This document shows, in pieces, positions 36,260-49,329 of a stretch of DNA of 64,000 nt. The notes under the pieces are model-generated. The model saw only the letters and a program-made list of their open reading frames with translations. It had not been told where the DNA came from and searched no databases. The DNA comes from Sipunculus nudus. Its lineage: Eukaryota > Annelida > Sipuncula > Golfingiida > Sipunculidae. The stretch is from NCBI GenBank assembly GCA_026874595.1, contig CM049311.1:36375176-36439175 (forward strand). Direction: 5' to 3'. Position numbers and translations under genes: made by a program. Within the stretch, counting starts at the first letter, position 1. Each line of letters starts with the position of its first letter.

Positions 36260-36860
36260 TTAGAAACTGCCTTGGAAACAAACATGAAATATCAGGGTCC
36301 TTATGCTGTTCCGCGATAAGTTCTGACCTTGAAAATGCTGCATCCCGTACGGGCGAGTCGTTAGACGAGACACTAGTGACTCCCAGAGTGTTATTATCTG
36401 GACCATTATCCTCATGTATGTTTTCTTGGCCATAAATCTAGTAACAGCACACAAAGGATACAAACAAGGAATTTCTGGACATTCAGGATCAGTGTCCTGA
36501 TCAAGTAACGGCTTTTCTGTCACTATTGGTACAGGCTGTACTTTGTCACCTGCAACATCATTGCCTAGTAGCAATTTCACTTAAAGGGTTAAGTAGTTCT
36601 TATGCCCACAGTTATATTCCCAGAAATCAAATCTGACTTTAAATGTATACTGTGAAGCGGAACTGAAGTGTGACTGTCTGAAAACACACCTTTAACAAGT
36701 GTATGTGCACCAGTAAAGGACCTATTAGAAAAGGCAAAGTGTTTGCTAACATGAGAGTCTGGCCTGAACCAGTGTCCCTCAATATTTCTAATAGGGGTAG
36801 AATCTGAAAATCACTTGAAAGTGGTACAAAACCATCATGTATGAATGGCTCAAATAACTT
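36260..36860 (-). pseudogene. Aspartic protease region of the Gmr1-like pol
   Basis: The minus strand shows an ILRDTGSGQTL block near 36770-36800, which holds the catalytic DTG of a retropepsin. A KLLLGNDVAGDKV block at about 36540-36580 matches the family's C-terminal ILGND-type motif. The two blocks are in different frames, so the gene is broken. The enzyme would process Gag-Pol. It sits between gag and integrase. Confidence 0.8.
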
Positions 36861-36980
36861 TAGAGTCAGGAGGGGAGTCTACTGCCTCAGTTTCATCAAA
36901 CAAAGAACTGACACTGATAGTGTCAGTCATAAACTCTTTTTCAGAGTCATTAAAGTTATCTAAATCCTATATTACAATCA

Positions 36981-37150
36981 GACTCCTCGTGGGAGTCAAC
37001 AGAGGAATTTTTCTCAGCAGAAACAAACTTCTTTTTGTCATAAGAGGACCTGGCCTCATTTGAAATACTCTCGCAAGAGTCACTTATTTAGTGGATACTC
37101 CTCGCAGGAGTCTTGAAAGGACCTAGCCTTATTAAATTCCTCGCAGGAAT
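36981..37150 (-). repeat. Repeated short palindromes encoding an acidic motif
   Basis: Four copies of a palindromic word of the type ACTCCTCGCAGGAGT lie at 36981-36997, 37067-37080, 37097-37111 and 37136-37150. On the minus strand each encodes D/E-S-(C/H)-E-E-like residues in the gag-protease linker. It is most simply a coding repeat. The repeated hairpin shape in RNA is a side effect or a secondary feature. Confidence 0.65.
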
Positions 37151-37174
37151 CAAATGAGGTTTTTATCCCGCAAG

Positions 37175-38475
37175 CTACGGATTCTTCTTTGAAGTCAGAC
37201 GGCACGTTGGCCTCCGTAACATCAAACTCTTTTTAGAGTCAATAAAGGAGTTGTACCTCTTATTTACATGAAAAGAGCCTGGCTCTTGAAATATGTTATG
37301 CAAAGATTTTAAAACAAAACCAGAAGGTTTACCTTTAGGTTTATTTGCAAGTTTCCAGCAGTCAGATTTTAGATGACCTTTCTTTTTGCAGTAATTACAG
37401 TTTTTCTTTGAAAATGACTGACCTTGGTTGGATTCAGACACAGTGGACGTGGACTGAGATGTAGCAATGGACTTTGCTGAACTATTAGGACTACTAGTAC
37501 TGGGTGACTGCGCTTTAAACTTCTTTTGACCATACTGATTTACATTCTTGTTTGTGATTGATTGGTTTGATTTGCTAGTAAAGGACATTTTGTATGTTAA
37601 TGAATAATCATCAGCTAATTGAGCAGCAATGTCAAGTGTTTTGGACTTATCTCATCAAGAAAAGTTTTAACATCTGCGTTAATGCAGGGCTTAAAATTCT
37701 TCAAGTAAAATCAACTGGCGGAAATTGTCATAATCTTTCATTACATTTTTAGAACTACACCAGCGATCAAACAACTGCTCTTTTGTCCTAGCAAATTCGA
37801 CATAGGTCTGCTCTTTGCGCTTTTCCCAATTTCTGCATTTCTGGCGGTAAGCCTCCGGAATTAACTCATAACCTTTTAGGATAAACCGTTTAACCTGGTC
37901 ATAGATAGCAGCGGCTTCTACTGAAAGCTCTGTATGAATTTCTCTGGCCTTGCCAGTCGTTACACTTTGTAACAGCATAGTCTAATTTTCCTTAGGCCAT
38001 TTTAAATTTTCAGCTACCTTCTCAAAGTGTAAGAAATATTTATCATCCTGTTTTCATGAAAAGTTGGGACAAGTGTAATGTGTGTAGTAACATCAAAACT
38101 GTGAGTTGAGGCAGCACGTAGGCCATGTTCTAATTTAAGTCTTTCTAACTCCAGTTGTTTTAACTCGTTTTCTTTTTCTAGTATTTCTCTTTTCATTTCT
38201 TTTTCTAGTCTTTCTCTTTCTAACCTTTATTGCATTTCTACCTTCTTTAATTCCGACTGTATAGCAAGGCTCTCATTTTTTATGTTTCCACTTCACTCTC
38301 TTCAATCAAACCTTTGCTAACTAGATCTTGCATGATTTTAGCAATGATATCAGGCTTTCTCAAAGCTTTTTCACACCTAGCGCTGTCCCAAACGCAACAA
38401 TTGATCTTTTGTCAACTGTTCAAGTTGATCAGGGCCAGGATCTTCAACAAATGTCTCAGGTTTGTGATCTGCCAT
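37175..38475 (-). pseudogene. gag of the Gmr1-like element (SCAN-like capsid, CCHC knuckle)
   Basis: A probable start ATG lies at 38475-38473 on the minus strand, followed by about 30 open codons and then stops. A charged, Leu/Lys/Glu-rich helical segment lies within 38014-38196. The capsid portion (37691-37978) contains AAIYDQVKRFILKGYEL, PEAYRQK, FARTKEQLFDRW and a terminal QLILLEEF. This pattern matches the vertebrate SCAN domain, which published work derives from Gmr1-like capsids. A zinc knuckle CNYCKKKGHLKSDC (CX2CX4HX4C) lies near 37370-37410 for RNA packaging. Several frameshifts and stops are present. Confidence 0.82.
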
Positions 38476-38642
38476 GTTATAATGTTAAAACAATAAAAAA
38501 AACCACTGAGATAAATCCTGTAAACAATGTATTGTAAACAATATGTAATCTTGTTAACAATGTATTGTAAAACAATGTGTCTAGGTCAAGGCCTAATAAA
38601 TTTTCAAAACTATTAAGCCTCCCAGAAGAACCCACAATTTTA

Positions 38643-39194
38643 TGTTACGGAACCTAATATCAACAGATCACGTAGTCGTGACGAACATAAATATTGTAAT
38701 CGAGATAAAAAAAAAATCAGATTCTGTAACACTAGGCAGCGTGAAATGTCTAGTGGAATGAATAAAGAAGTCAGTGGTTTTTCGTATCAAATAATTATAA
38801 TTTATTCTTAAACAATCTTAACATTACAATACACTAAATCAATACAATTACACAGTATAAGGAACAGTACAACAGTAAATCAATACAAATATATAAATAA
38901 AGTGAACAGAATTTTTCTCTCCTCCCTCTGCTTCCACAGCCCCTTATTTATAACTTTTCACCTCAAGCCGAGAACTCTCCATTTCCCGAACAATCCAAAG
39001 AACCCAACATAATACACAGTACACACGCGCCCACAGAACAAACTAGTACAAGGAACGCTGTGTTTCTACATGTCAGGGTTCAAACGTGGGCCGGCCCGGC
39101 CCGGCCACGCTATGCCGCCATAGCAACGGACAATTCTAACGCTGCACATACACACGCAAGACTGCTGTATACAATAAAAGAGACATCTGTAACA
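38643..39194 (-). repeat. 5' LTR of the Gmr1-like element (internally deleted)
   Basis: 552 bp with the same termini as the 3' LTR. Compared with that copy, about 265 bp are missing around 38905, where the AAAGTGAACAG context joins directly to the TTTTTCTCTCCTCC block. The remaining parts are clearly similar but diverged, as expected of an old insertion. Confidence 0.87.
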
Positions 39195-42100
39195 CAATTA
39201 TACTGAAGTATTAATGACATTTTTTTTGCCAAACTGCTGATTGTACAATTATGCTAAATCTACATAGGAATTTAATAAAAATATGTTTCAAATTACAAAA
39301 GGCACTAAGTGGATATTTAAATGTCATCTTTCACTTTCACAATGCGTCATCATGCATGCCGACCTTTCTTACAGTAAATGCCTGTCCTTGATTATAATAC
39401 CAAAGTTAATTGACTAATATTTCCGGGAATTGAAAATAAAAGATTCAAGAAAATCTGCGGACTTTGAAATTGTATGACACTGAACATTTTCCGTCTGATA
39501 CTTCTGATCCTGTAACAATCGTAACTGAACATTACCGATATTGAGTAGCATATGTCTGTCTATGATAAATGGTTTTGTTTGTACGAGGGGCAGGTGCTCG
39601 GCTTTGTTGATATCTGATATGTTGAGTTTAATTGGTCTCAATTTGTATTGTGTCCATCAAAGCACTGATTCTTTTTCCCGAATAATCGATAATGTTTTAA
39701 TTTTGCTTTTGTGTATTTCTTGGGAATCCCTTTGTGAACATGATAGTGCTGGTTTATATTACTATATATGGAGAAATAAGCAGATATTGTTAAGACATGG
39801 TCACTGCGTTTTAAGACTTCCATGTTTGATTTACATTGTTGTCTCTCGTATGCAAGCCCTTATCGGTCTTTCCTACGCCTGCTACGTCATAGAAAAATAC
39901 AACAAACTTTAAATATTAAAATTTACTATAAATATTAGGTTTCCTAATTCAAGTGATTAACCAAGATACTATATATGTAAAATTAGTAATATATAAACTG
40001 TCATTATCGTCTGCTTGACCCCGCTCTAGCATGGCCACCCTCGCATATTGTTAAACTTTAATAATCTTTTACGGTAGTATTATCCCTATTTCTGCGACGT
40101 TCCTGATAGATGGCGATTCAATAAACCCTTCGCGAAATAATGGTTATTTCTGGAATTAGGCTAAACAAAATAAAAGGTATGGTTCTCAGGCATAGCGCGC
40201 GTTAACTCTTATTTGATTTCCAATAGAAACTTACCAATTTTGGGCAACTGTCGCTCGGAAATTGCTTTCAAGAAGATAAAATTATACAATTTTGATAAGC
40301 ATTCCTTTGTTATATAGCACTTTTACCTGTTTAAACAATTCTGTTATTATAATGCCTTTTCATGATCATATGACATTTTTATCGAAACATAAAAATCGCC
40401 CTCGCGCACTGATTTCTGAAAAAGGAAATGCCTGAGAACCCAACATTTTTTTGCCTTTTGAGAGGAAATTATTTTGGATTTTAGGAAAATATATGAAATG
40501 GCCCTCCACTTAGAACACACTTGACATCTTTCCAGACAGTTCAAAACCTAAAATGGGCATTTTCGAGACCCGTTAACAGCAAAGGTGCGTGATAAAAGTC
40601 GAGTGGTACCACCGTCAGCTATATTATTGATATGTCCTTCCTTAACTACGTATATAACAGATGCAGTCCCCCTATTGGAAATGCCAGTATTTCATCTTTC
40701 TCAAAATCTGCAAAATGTATGTTCCCAAGGTGTCATAATCCTCTTTGCACTGGTGTACTCACTGAAAAACGACCGGGTCTTTCCGGAAATACCGAAAGTG
40801 CTACGCCACGCGTGTCCCCGCGAATCAACTTGTGACGTCACGACCATGCGTGCCAATGAGGCTGGATACCAGAAAAGTTTAGCTATCCGCGTACCTTGCC
40901 AATGAATTTAAGATGCCGGGTTTGAAGACCCGGCCCGGCCGGCACGACAGATTCAAACCCACACCAAGTGTTGACCCGTGAATTCCTGGGCATCATGCAA
41001 GCTCCAGATGTAAAACATGACACACCAACTCTCGTTGGTCTCATTCTTGGTCTTTTGCCAGAACCGGTGTAATCTTTGCTCTTGATATAAAAAGCAGCGG
41101 TTAAAGCAAAGGAGATCTTGGACGACTGCAGCGTATGAATGCTTTTTTAAAGCGTATCTGTAGGATTACTAAATCAGACATATAAAATACTAGTGATGAC
41201 AGCTGGGTGTTCGTATTACAGGGGTGGTCGTTAGGCGGAGATTCACTTTACAAGTAGTTGCTTTTCCGGAGGTAAACATGTCATGAAAAGTCAGGCTTCG
41301 CCAAGAAAGTAACAATCGAATACCACTTATAATGAATTGTGAAGAGTAAAATATAATATAGTTCAGTTTTCTAGGAAAAAATGCCTAATAACTGTGGGCT
41401 CTGTACGTTTTAAAGACTGCATGCATGCCTGGTATTTCTTGAATGGTATATCTATCAGTTCCCAGGGGGCGCTCGTGTTTGGATGTCTTTGGCAAGGAAA
41501 TTTGTTTTCGTCCATGCCTTATTTGCTTTCTCACAATAGCATAATTAATTAATCTTGCCACCCAAACGTCGATGTTTATAATCCGGAGACTTTAGGGTGT
41601 CAGACCCACCCATTGGTTTGTGATCACTTCTAAAATGTGACTATGTACCCCCAACTTCTGTTACTTGGACATGTTATTCATCTATCGAGATGCCATTTTT
41701 CCAATTTTGGGCAAAAGTTGTGTGGCCCTCTGTCAGGAAATGAAAAATATGATATACAAACCGCCAGAGTGGGTTTTGACAACAGATTTTATCACAAAGT
41801 TGTTTGATTATCGTTAAGATATAGTGGAATTCTCAGAAACATGCAGGGTTAGTGCCGGAAACTTATGTGCGCTAGATACCAGTATATGAGTATTTATCTA
41901 CCAATCTTTCCTCTAGGGGCGCCGTTTTCTGTTTGAAACTATAGGAGGCACGTGGTTCTAATAAACAGGCACATGAAGCCATATATGAACAGCAACTTCT
42001 TGCTTGAAACCATATCAGTCGGAAATTAAGTAAATTTTTCATAGCAGAATAAGTAAGACACGTCACGTTTTCAACTGAATTTAACCAACTGTTTGAGATA

Positions 42101-45100
42101 ACAGTTATATCAGGCTTTCAAATATGACTGGTGTATTGACCCAACAGTTCAAGAAAAAGCCGTGAGTCATGAATTCATTTTCAGGTGTCAATAAAAAAAT
42201 TGCCATGGTTTGTTCGTGCTATGGCAGTCAAGCGGATACAGAAGCTATAACACGTAAGCACAGATCATTACTAAAAGCAAAATTTAGAATTGACTAAAAT
42301 CTAGTAATAGATGTTGTTTTTATTCTTCTCTGAACATTTTGGACAGACAGTGTCACGAATACAAAGCTTTTGATGAGATCTAGAAATTTTAGTCACAGGA
42401 GATTTCCTAGTGTGTAACGTCACTGCCGAGTTGACAGTGCTCATAGATGTGCCAATATTTTTTTTAACAAATCACACAACTTCATGGTTTTTTGTGTACT
42501 TAGAGTAAGCCAGAAATCACATTAATTCTATAAATAAGAGAGATGAATATAGCTGTTAATCCATCTTGCTCAGCAATGTCTGTCCATAACGCCCATTACC
42601 CTGTCCTGCAGTTTGATAGCGGGAGTGAAGCACTCCACTGCGGCTCGTCAAGATCGTGTAGTATCAAATACAAATACCCCCAGTGCTTCACTGGCTAGAT
42701 CTGGCAAGTAGTAAAACATGCATGAAATTCTGCAGATTCAAAGGTTGATGCATTAGGCAGATGAATGAATTATCATAAACCATTTTAAATAATAAATAAT
42801 TGTTGGTGGTAGCAAATATTTGCCTCAAATAAGAAATGGCTCTGCATTATTATATGGAGATAATAATTCCAACAGTTAAAAAATGGGGCACACCTTGTTC
42901 ACGATAATGCATAAATTTGAGCATTGTTACAGTGAATCGGTGTATTCTCTTAAATATATCGCTCTACGAACGGTGTAATTGAATGTAATTTCTTTTCGTC
43001 CCTGAATTTTGTAAATTAAGAGTAGTTTATTATAATCTTTTAAAATTGATTACAAACAAAAACAAAATAAAAACCGATTTACAGCGCCAACCATAGTGTT
43101 CGCAACCCATTCATATATCGTCATCTTATAAATGGTTTATTCTGTATTTTAACATGAATGTCCATGTTATCAGGGACGTTATATACCATTGTGACACAAG
43201 AGACATTCCATTGTCTAGGTGTAGCGAATTCAGATTAACCCCGCTTCGAATTTCCGTGGATGCGGGTATGGGGGGGGGGGGGTAATCTGAAATCGATATC
43301 AATTTACACCACAGCAATTAGAAATTGATTTCAGATTACCCCTACGAATTCTGCGTAGCCTCTCATGACAATTGCCTATTATGTTTATTTTCATAAAATT
43401 CTTATTTTTCTTCTTCTGTGTTTCTTAAATTATGTTGAATCTTTGTATATGTTATGTTTGCATGTAACGTGTCATTCGCGTTGGTGAAGTGTAAGCCTAT
43501 GAATCAATATAAATAGAATTAAAATATAATTAACATTTTGCGACAATATTATTCTTCACAGATTGAATCCTGCTTTAAAAGCTGGTATCTTGCATGTGTT
43601 TAATTTAAATGATATATCAGGAGTTAAAAGTATGAGAAATAATCATATTTAGGCAAATTAGCGAGAGGGTAAACTAACAGTGCCTGGTGAACCTGAAATA
43701 AGGTTTAAACTACATGCGGGTATAATTTGAAAATACAATAATAAACATTTTAATGGTTCAAAACGTGGTTTCGGTAAATAACAGATATTCCGTTTCGTAG
43801 GCCGTGCGGTGTGAGTATGTGAGATTTATCAAAATGAGCCTGTGACAAAATGAGAAGGCTGCATCCTGCAAAAAAGTTGCTTGGTAACAGCGACATATTT
43901 ATGTGAATGAAGCATATTATTTCAAAATTATGATTTCGTGCATAATAAAGCTCACATTTCGATAGTCGTCAAAAATCTACCCTGCAAAGTAGGTATATTA
44001 ACCTTAGACTTAGTAAGCTTTTAAGTTATTACCAACAAATTATTATGTATTCATCCAATTAAACATCGATTATGGATTTACTGTGGGGCGGTGGGGGGGG
44101 GGGGGGGGGGAGCAACTGCCCCAGCACTTATACCGGACCGCGGTTCAATGTATTCAGTGTCGGGCCGGAAGAAATAAAACAGGGAACCACTACTATACCC
44201 AAAGTTGTTAATAACACATTAAGGGTGCTTCCTTAATGAATATCGAGGGAAAAAGATTTTTTATCGGTTATAATTGATTCATGTATGTATAAACGTTCTC
44301 CTCATTTATCTGACAGGTTCATTTTGATACAACGTGTGTGTTGAAACAATGTTTTTTACTATATGTTATCTACACGCCGCTGTTAGACCTCTTAACACAC
44401 GTTAACATATTGTTAAAACAAGAAATGTGTTCAACAATTAATGTACCACACACACTTAGAAAGGTTATAAAAAAACTGGTTGATTTTGTAATGAAAAATA
44501 AGTTAATTGATATCATATTTTTTAAGGCGGGGGGGGGGGGGGAGGTTGCTGAAATGTTGCATGTTGCTCAGCTGTATATATACTATACCTTTAACAAATA
44601 TGCTTGAATAAACAATTAAAAAAATAAGTACATGTTTTTAAGAAATATTTTCAAGTCTGTATATAATATTAGCCAAAAAAAAAAATAATAACACATTTTT
44701 CATGTAGAAAAATACATTTGAGCTTTTAGAAAATGTACATTTGGCCCGGGCACCAAAAGAACAAATTAGTATTGGTAAATTTATTTTGATTGATATTTTA
44801 AATCCGAAAATAATGAAAAAATATCAAATATCGTATTCATAATTCGTCAATTGCAAATGTTAAATAATTATCAAATATGGTATCGACCTATCCCGTAGGT
44901 ATACTGAAAGGAAACTGACAAGGACGCATTGGTCGATAAAAGTATAACCTTGGACCCCCTAAACCAAACGGCCCCAGTGTATATGCAAAATATGTGCACG
45001 TATACTGTCCATTTAGTTTTATGACAATACTTACAATGGCTATGGACATTTCAATCGTGCTTATATCAAATTTTAAATGTAATACTCAAAGGTCCGGTAA

Positions 45101-48100
45101 AACATTTTACAATATGATTTAAGGACCATCATGTACTTAAATAATACAAGGAATACTTATTTCTAAAGTCAGCTTGTATTAACTGTATCTTTGATCAATT
45201 TCCTTTTAGCCCAAACCTTACAAATCATGAAACGTTTATCAAAGAGAAAAGCAATTTCTTTGCATAAACTATTTTCCAGCAGAGTGGTTCCCATCAAGAG
45301 GGGTTTCTCCCTCTGTCTCTATTTGCAAGATAAGCAATAAATATACATTTAATGTTACAGCAAAGATAGCATCCAATTTAGGGGTCCCGTGGCCCCAATC
45401 ACGTGGACGCACGAGAGAAAGTAAGGGTTAACACGAACATGTACCGGTCTTTATTAACGGAACACGGGTGTAATCGTTCCCCGAGCCCTCTGAGACGAAA
45501 AAGTCTTCCTAATGTCCGCAAAATAAATATGTGTGTTATTGTATAGATAATTTTCACTATCTTCACACCTACATCGTTGAAGTTATTACTGCCATTACAT
45601 CTCAATTTTCAATTAAATATATTCTTATTAGCATTCCATGTAAAATTATCATTAAACATAACTGCTTATCACTGATAGCTCTTGTCTTTTTGGCTCGGTG
45701 TTAACGATATGATAATTTGATATCAACATTTTAAATCTGTCATATTTTAGCTATTTTAATTCTAATAAATATAATTATGTATCACCAGAAGGGCAACTAA
45801 ATTCCAGAGATATATTTGTTCTAATTAAAAAACCGAACATATAAATACCCATGTGTAATGAAGAACATGTAATGTTAATTGCCAATTTATATGTTAATTG
45901 ATTTTAATGATTTCCGAGACGATATGCGTAATTTCCTGTCTCATATAAGTTAAATTTAAGTGAAACAAATGTAAAACGATGAATAATTTACGTCATAATT
46001 TCATAACAGATTACTATTACCGCTATCAGTAACCCCCGTACAATACTACGCTGTTAAGAATCCCTGTATTGTATCATTACAAATGGTACATGTTGTGCCC
46101 AGTGTTAGAAGATGGAAAGCAGTCACGACATCTGATGTTGCTCTGATAACATAACTTGTCAGCTTGGTGATCTACATTGTAAATTGACTTTCTGATAAAA
46201 ACCGTCGTTTTTTACCTTGAACATCAATTTTCTATATCACCCAACTCAAGGCGTTTTCCATACCCTGACGTGATATCGAAGGAGTCTTCTAGCTGATGTT
46301 CCTTTTCTTTAGCACGCCTGTTTAGCTCGAAAACGTTATCTCACAAGAGCATTCTTCCTTATTACATATATCCAAAATGTTCGAGCTTTAATCATCTCGG
46401 TATACACACAAACACCATCACCATTTCACACACACATACACATAGCTTAGGTCTTAGTTTTGGCCTTTAGCAGGTAGCCATATTAGCGAGGTGTCCGTTT
46501 TAAAAAAAATTTAAAACTTTTTTATTTTAGATTTATTTTACAACTAGCTGTAATATCTAATTTAGACTTTTACTGTGGGTTGTAGGCCAGATCAGGAGGG
46601 CATATTAAAAGTATACTGTACCCCACATAAGGACACGTGGTAACATTTAACGGACTACATACCTGCCAATAAAGCTACGCGTTTTAATGTTGTTAGAATG
46701 TCTGCAAACTGAGTTATATTACGTTGAGTGGGTTGTACCATGGGAACAACATACAACTGAAATTCTCATCACAAGTCTTAAATACAGACGGAAGACCATA
46801 TTACATTTAACACAGTAAAGTTAAAAGAATAGATAATGAATAAATGATATTATTTCTTTACAAAACCTCTATTTGTCGGATATGCAAAACTTAAATAAAA
46901 AAAAAACTAAAATTAATCCTTCTTCTTTTGAAAGACTTGGAAGCAGCAGGAAAACTGATTCTACCACTTCATCTGTTTTGGCCGTTTTACAGCCGTTTAC
47001 ATTTTTTTCGCTTAGTCTTTTGTAAGAAGTTTACTGGAGGAAATTAAGCTCTTTTAAATTAATTAATCCATAAATAATTCTGAACCAAATTATCTTTTAT
47101 TAAATAACTTTAATTTCACTGACGGAAGAAACTAAAGAAAGGATTGCTTTTGAAAAGCCGACATTCAGCATGTTTCAATGGATTGACAGAAATTTGACTC
47201 TTTCAACTGCGCATTTACGGGTCTGGCTGTGTCGCAGGCTTGGGACATTTTTTTTCCGTTAACGTTTCATGTAATGGTGTCATTTTCTCAGTCAGTTAAG
47301 TCTTACACGTTTATATGGAAGTGACGGCTGAGATAAATTGGTTCTTGGACTTGTTCTCCGTCCCACGGAATAATTAGACTGCGCCGTGCTGTGATAGGTA
47401 TGATAGAAATCCGTACGGATTAAATTTCTGCCGAAGACTTATATCAAGTGATCTGCAGTATATACAGTCAAGCTTCATTGTGAGGAATATTTATGTGCTC
47501 ATGAATATAGGTTCGTTGTCCCGGACTCAAACCATATCGACGGCTCATAAACAAGTCCATCGTGCAAACCGCTTTGTCAATTAATCAAACGGCTACATGC
47601 ACACTGTAAATAAAAAAATATAACAAAAAAAGAAATATACGATTAATATAAATTGTAATGCAAATTTCTTGATGATCACATACATAAGTGAGGCTATAAA
47701 AAATTACTTTACCAATTTACATAATCGCGGCACCTGTCTTCTGTATTAATCCTGATGTAAGTGAGGATTTGGGTATGGTAAACAAAAAGCGTTGTTCCAC
47801 TCTTAACTTAGACATCCCTTTGCCACTAAACTGTCTCCTGAGATATGGTTTTCGCCATGTTAGTGACCCAGATTTCCTCTGGAATACATTGGATTTTATC
47901 TTGGATGTTATTCTAATCTTATACAACATTTCTTGAAAATATGTTCAGATCTTTAATTGCGTAAATTTATAGCGAGACAAACCAAATTACCAAGGATAAA
48001 ACAGTACCTCTCCCCAACTTGCGGAGGTATGATTAGACATACTTGACTTATACGCATTTTCTTATCGAATGGATTATGGAACATAAGATAGTCCAGAATG

Positions 48101-48781
48101 TATTCATCTCTAAGGATACGTACAAGCATGTACCCGTATCCTCAATAACTCATTTATCAATATATACATTCGAGTTTTCAGTATTTTTTGCTTGAGCTAA
48201 AAATGCAGGATTAATAATTCACAACAATAAGTAGGCTAATTGAATGCATAAAATTAATTTTAAATCTCCTGGTATTCCACTTTAATCGGTTTTACGTGTT
48301 TCTATACGAGCATACAATAATGACTGCATGCACCTGTACATAAACTGCCAAACAAGAATTGAGGGTTTAAATAAAGATTGTATGGTCCGTTTCTGATTTT
48401 TTTCTGATGGGGACAAACAAACAGTCACGTGGTATATATAGTAATCGTACTATAATTTGATGCTAAGAAAACGTTATTCCATGAAATAAATTGTCGATAC
48501 ATATGCCCACGCCCGTATCGAACCCTGACAGCTTTTTATTTTTCCAGTTCTTCGAAACTGCTCATGGGGCTGCCATTATGCATTTACACTAAAACCCGGA
48601 TGTCAAAGGTAGCATATCGAAATTATGTGTTAACTGCTAGTTTGATAATTGCTTCGTTTGTCTCTAGGATTCCTTCAACTTAATCATTACGAGTATAAAT
48701 AATGCCATCAATATACATCGTAGGAAATAGTCCATGTATTTCGTTCTGGTATAGATATTACAAGAAAATTACAAAGTTTTT
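39195..48781. other. Long non-coding stretch
   Basis: No gene is supported over about 9.6 kb. The longest frames (39541-39912 and 40585-40905, 123 and 106 codons) have no recognisable domain. Contents: a GC-rich patch near 40915-40960, a CTCF-like match at 41459-41472, a CGACCA-type word cluster near 41215-41250 (inverted relative to 26970), and G-tracts at 43269-43282, about 44093-44110 and 44530-44542. The rest is AT-rich, with A/T runs. Confidence 0.5.
44093..44110. repeat. Poly-G tract
   Basis: A G run of about 16-18 bases is preceded by GGGGCGGTG. Shorter G runs lie at 43269-43282 and 44530-44542. All could form G-quadruplexes. Confidence 0.85.
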
Positions 48782-48992
48782 TTATTTTACATGGATTGTA
48801 CACTTATACGAGGCACTCTCCATGACTCGGGTGGTAGCGTTCGGTAGTCTCTGGAGGTGGAGGAAACCGGTGGACCTGGATAAAACCACCGACCTTGGCA
48901 GGCAACTACAACCCACTCTCATAACCACGCCAGGGATCGAACCCTGGTCGCCAGCGGAGAGAGCCGAGCGTTTTACTACTATGCAGGCCCCA
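48782..48992 (-). mobile_element. tRNA-derived SINE, copy 2
   Basis: This is a second copy of the SINE at 6996-7184, in the same orientation. The minus strand has the B-box-like GGGTTCGATCCCTGG (about 48930-48945) and the CGCTCGGCTCTC region of the tRNA-like head. The TTTCCTCCACCTCCAG body follows, then the ATCCATGTAAAA tail block. It carries about 20 bp in the body that are absent from copy 1. The 102-codon frame across it is a by-product. Confidence 0.75.
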
Positions 48993-49213
48993 GTATCATC
49001 TTTGAACTAGATGTATGTAATCGCCAAGAGAAAAATGGAACCCCCCCCCTACACACACACACACCAACAACAACTGAGCGATAATGTTAGTTTCCTATGT
49101 ACGTCCATGGAACTAAGGTCAAGTTAAAAAGTTAAGATCAGCAAAATGGCAGAAAGAAAGAAAAGAAAATCGAGGGTTTTGCACTCGGGAGGACTTACGA
49201 AGGTCCATCCAAA

Positions 49214-49220
49214 CATATAT

Positions 49221-49265
<45 letters not shown>
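49214..49265. repeat. (TA)n microsatellite
   Basis: AT dinucleotide run interrupted by two AAAT units. It is followed directly by the foldback at 49266-49357. Confidence 0.85.
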
Positions 49266-49268
<3 letters not shown>

Positions 49269-49293
49269 ATTAGTTAAATTTATTTCTATATCC

Positions 49294-49329
<36 letters not shown>

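Larger units (their letters stand above)
31973..39194 (-). mobile_element. Gmr1-like Ty3/gypsy LTR retrotransposon (decayed)
   Basis: The full element spans 7,222 bp and is read on the minus strand. The order along the transcript is 5' LTR (38643-39194), gag, protease, integrase, reverse transcriptase, RNase H, polypurine tract and 3' LTR (31973-32797). Integrase before RT is unlike most Ty3/gypsy elements and is the hallmark of the Gmr1-like group. Flanking 4-mers CATT (31969-31972) and CAAT (39195-39198) could be a target duplication with one change. Many stops and frameshifts and a 610-bp LINE insertion show it is inactive. Same-family LTRs occur at 1452-3245 and, reversed, at 60106-60904. 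Confidence 0.88.

Noticed and set aside
39541-39912. 123-codon open frame as a possible gene
   Set aside because: Overlapped by open frames on the other strand, no domain recognised, composition like surrounding DNA.
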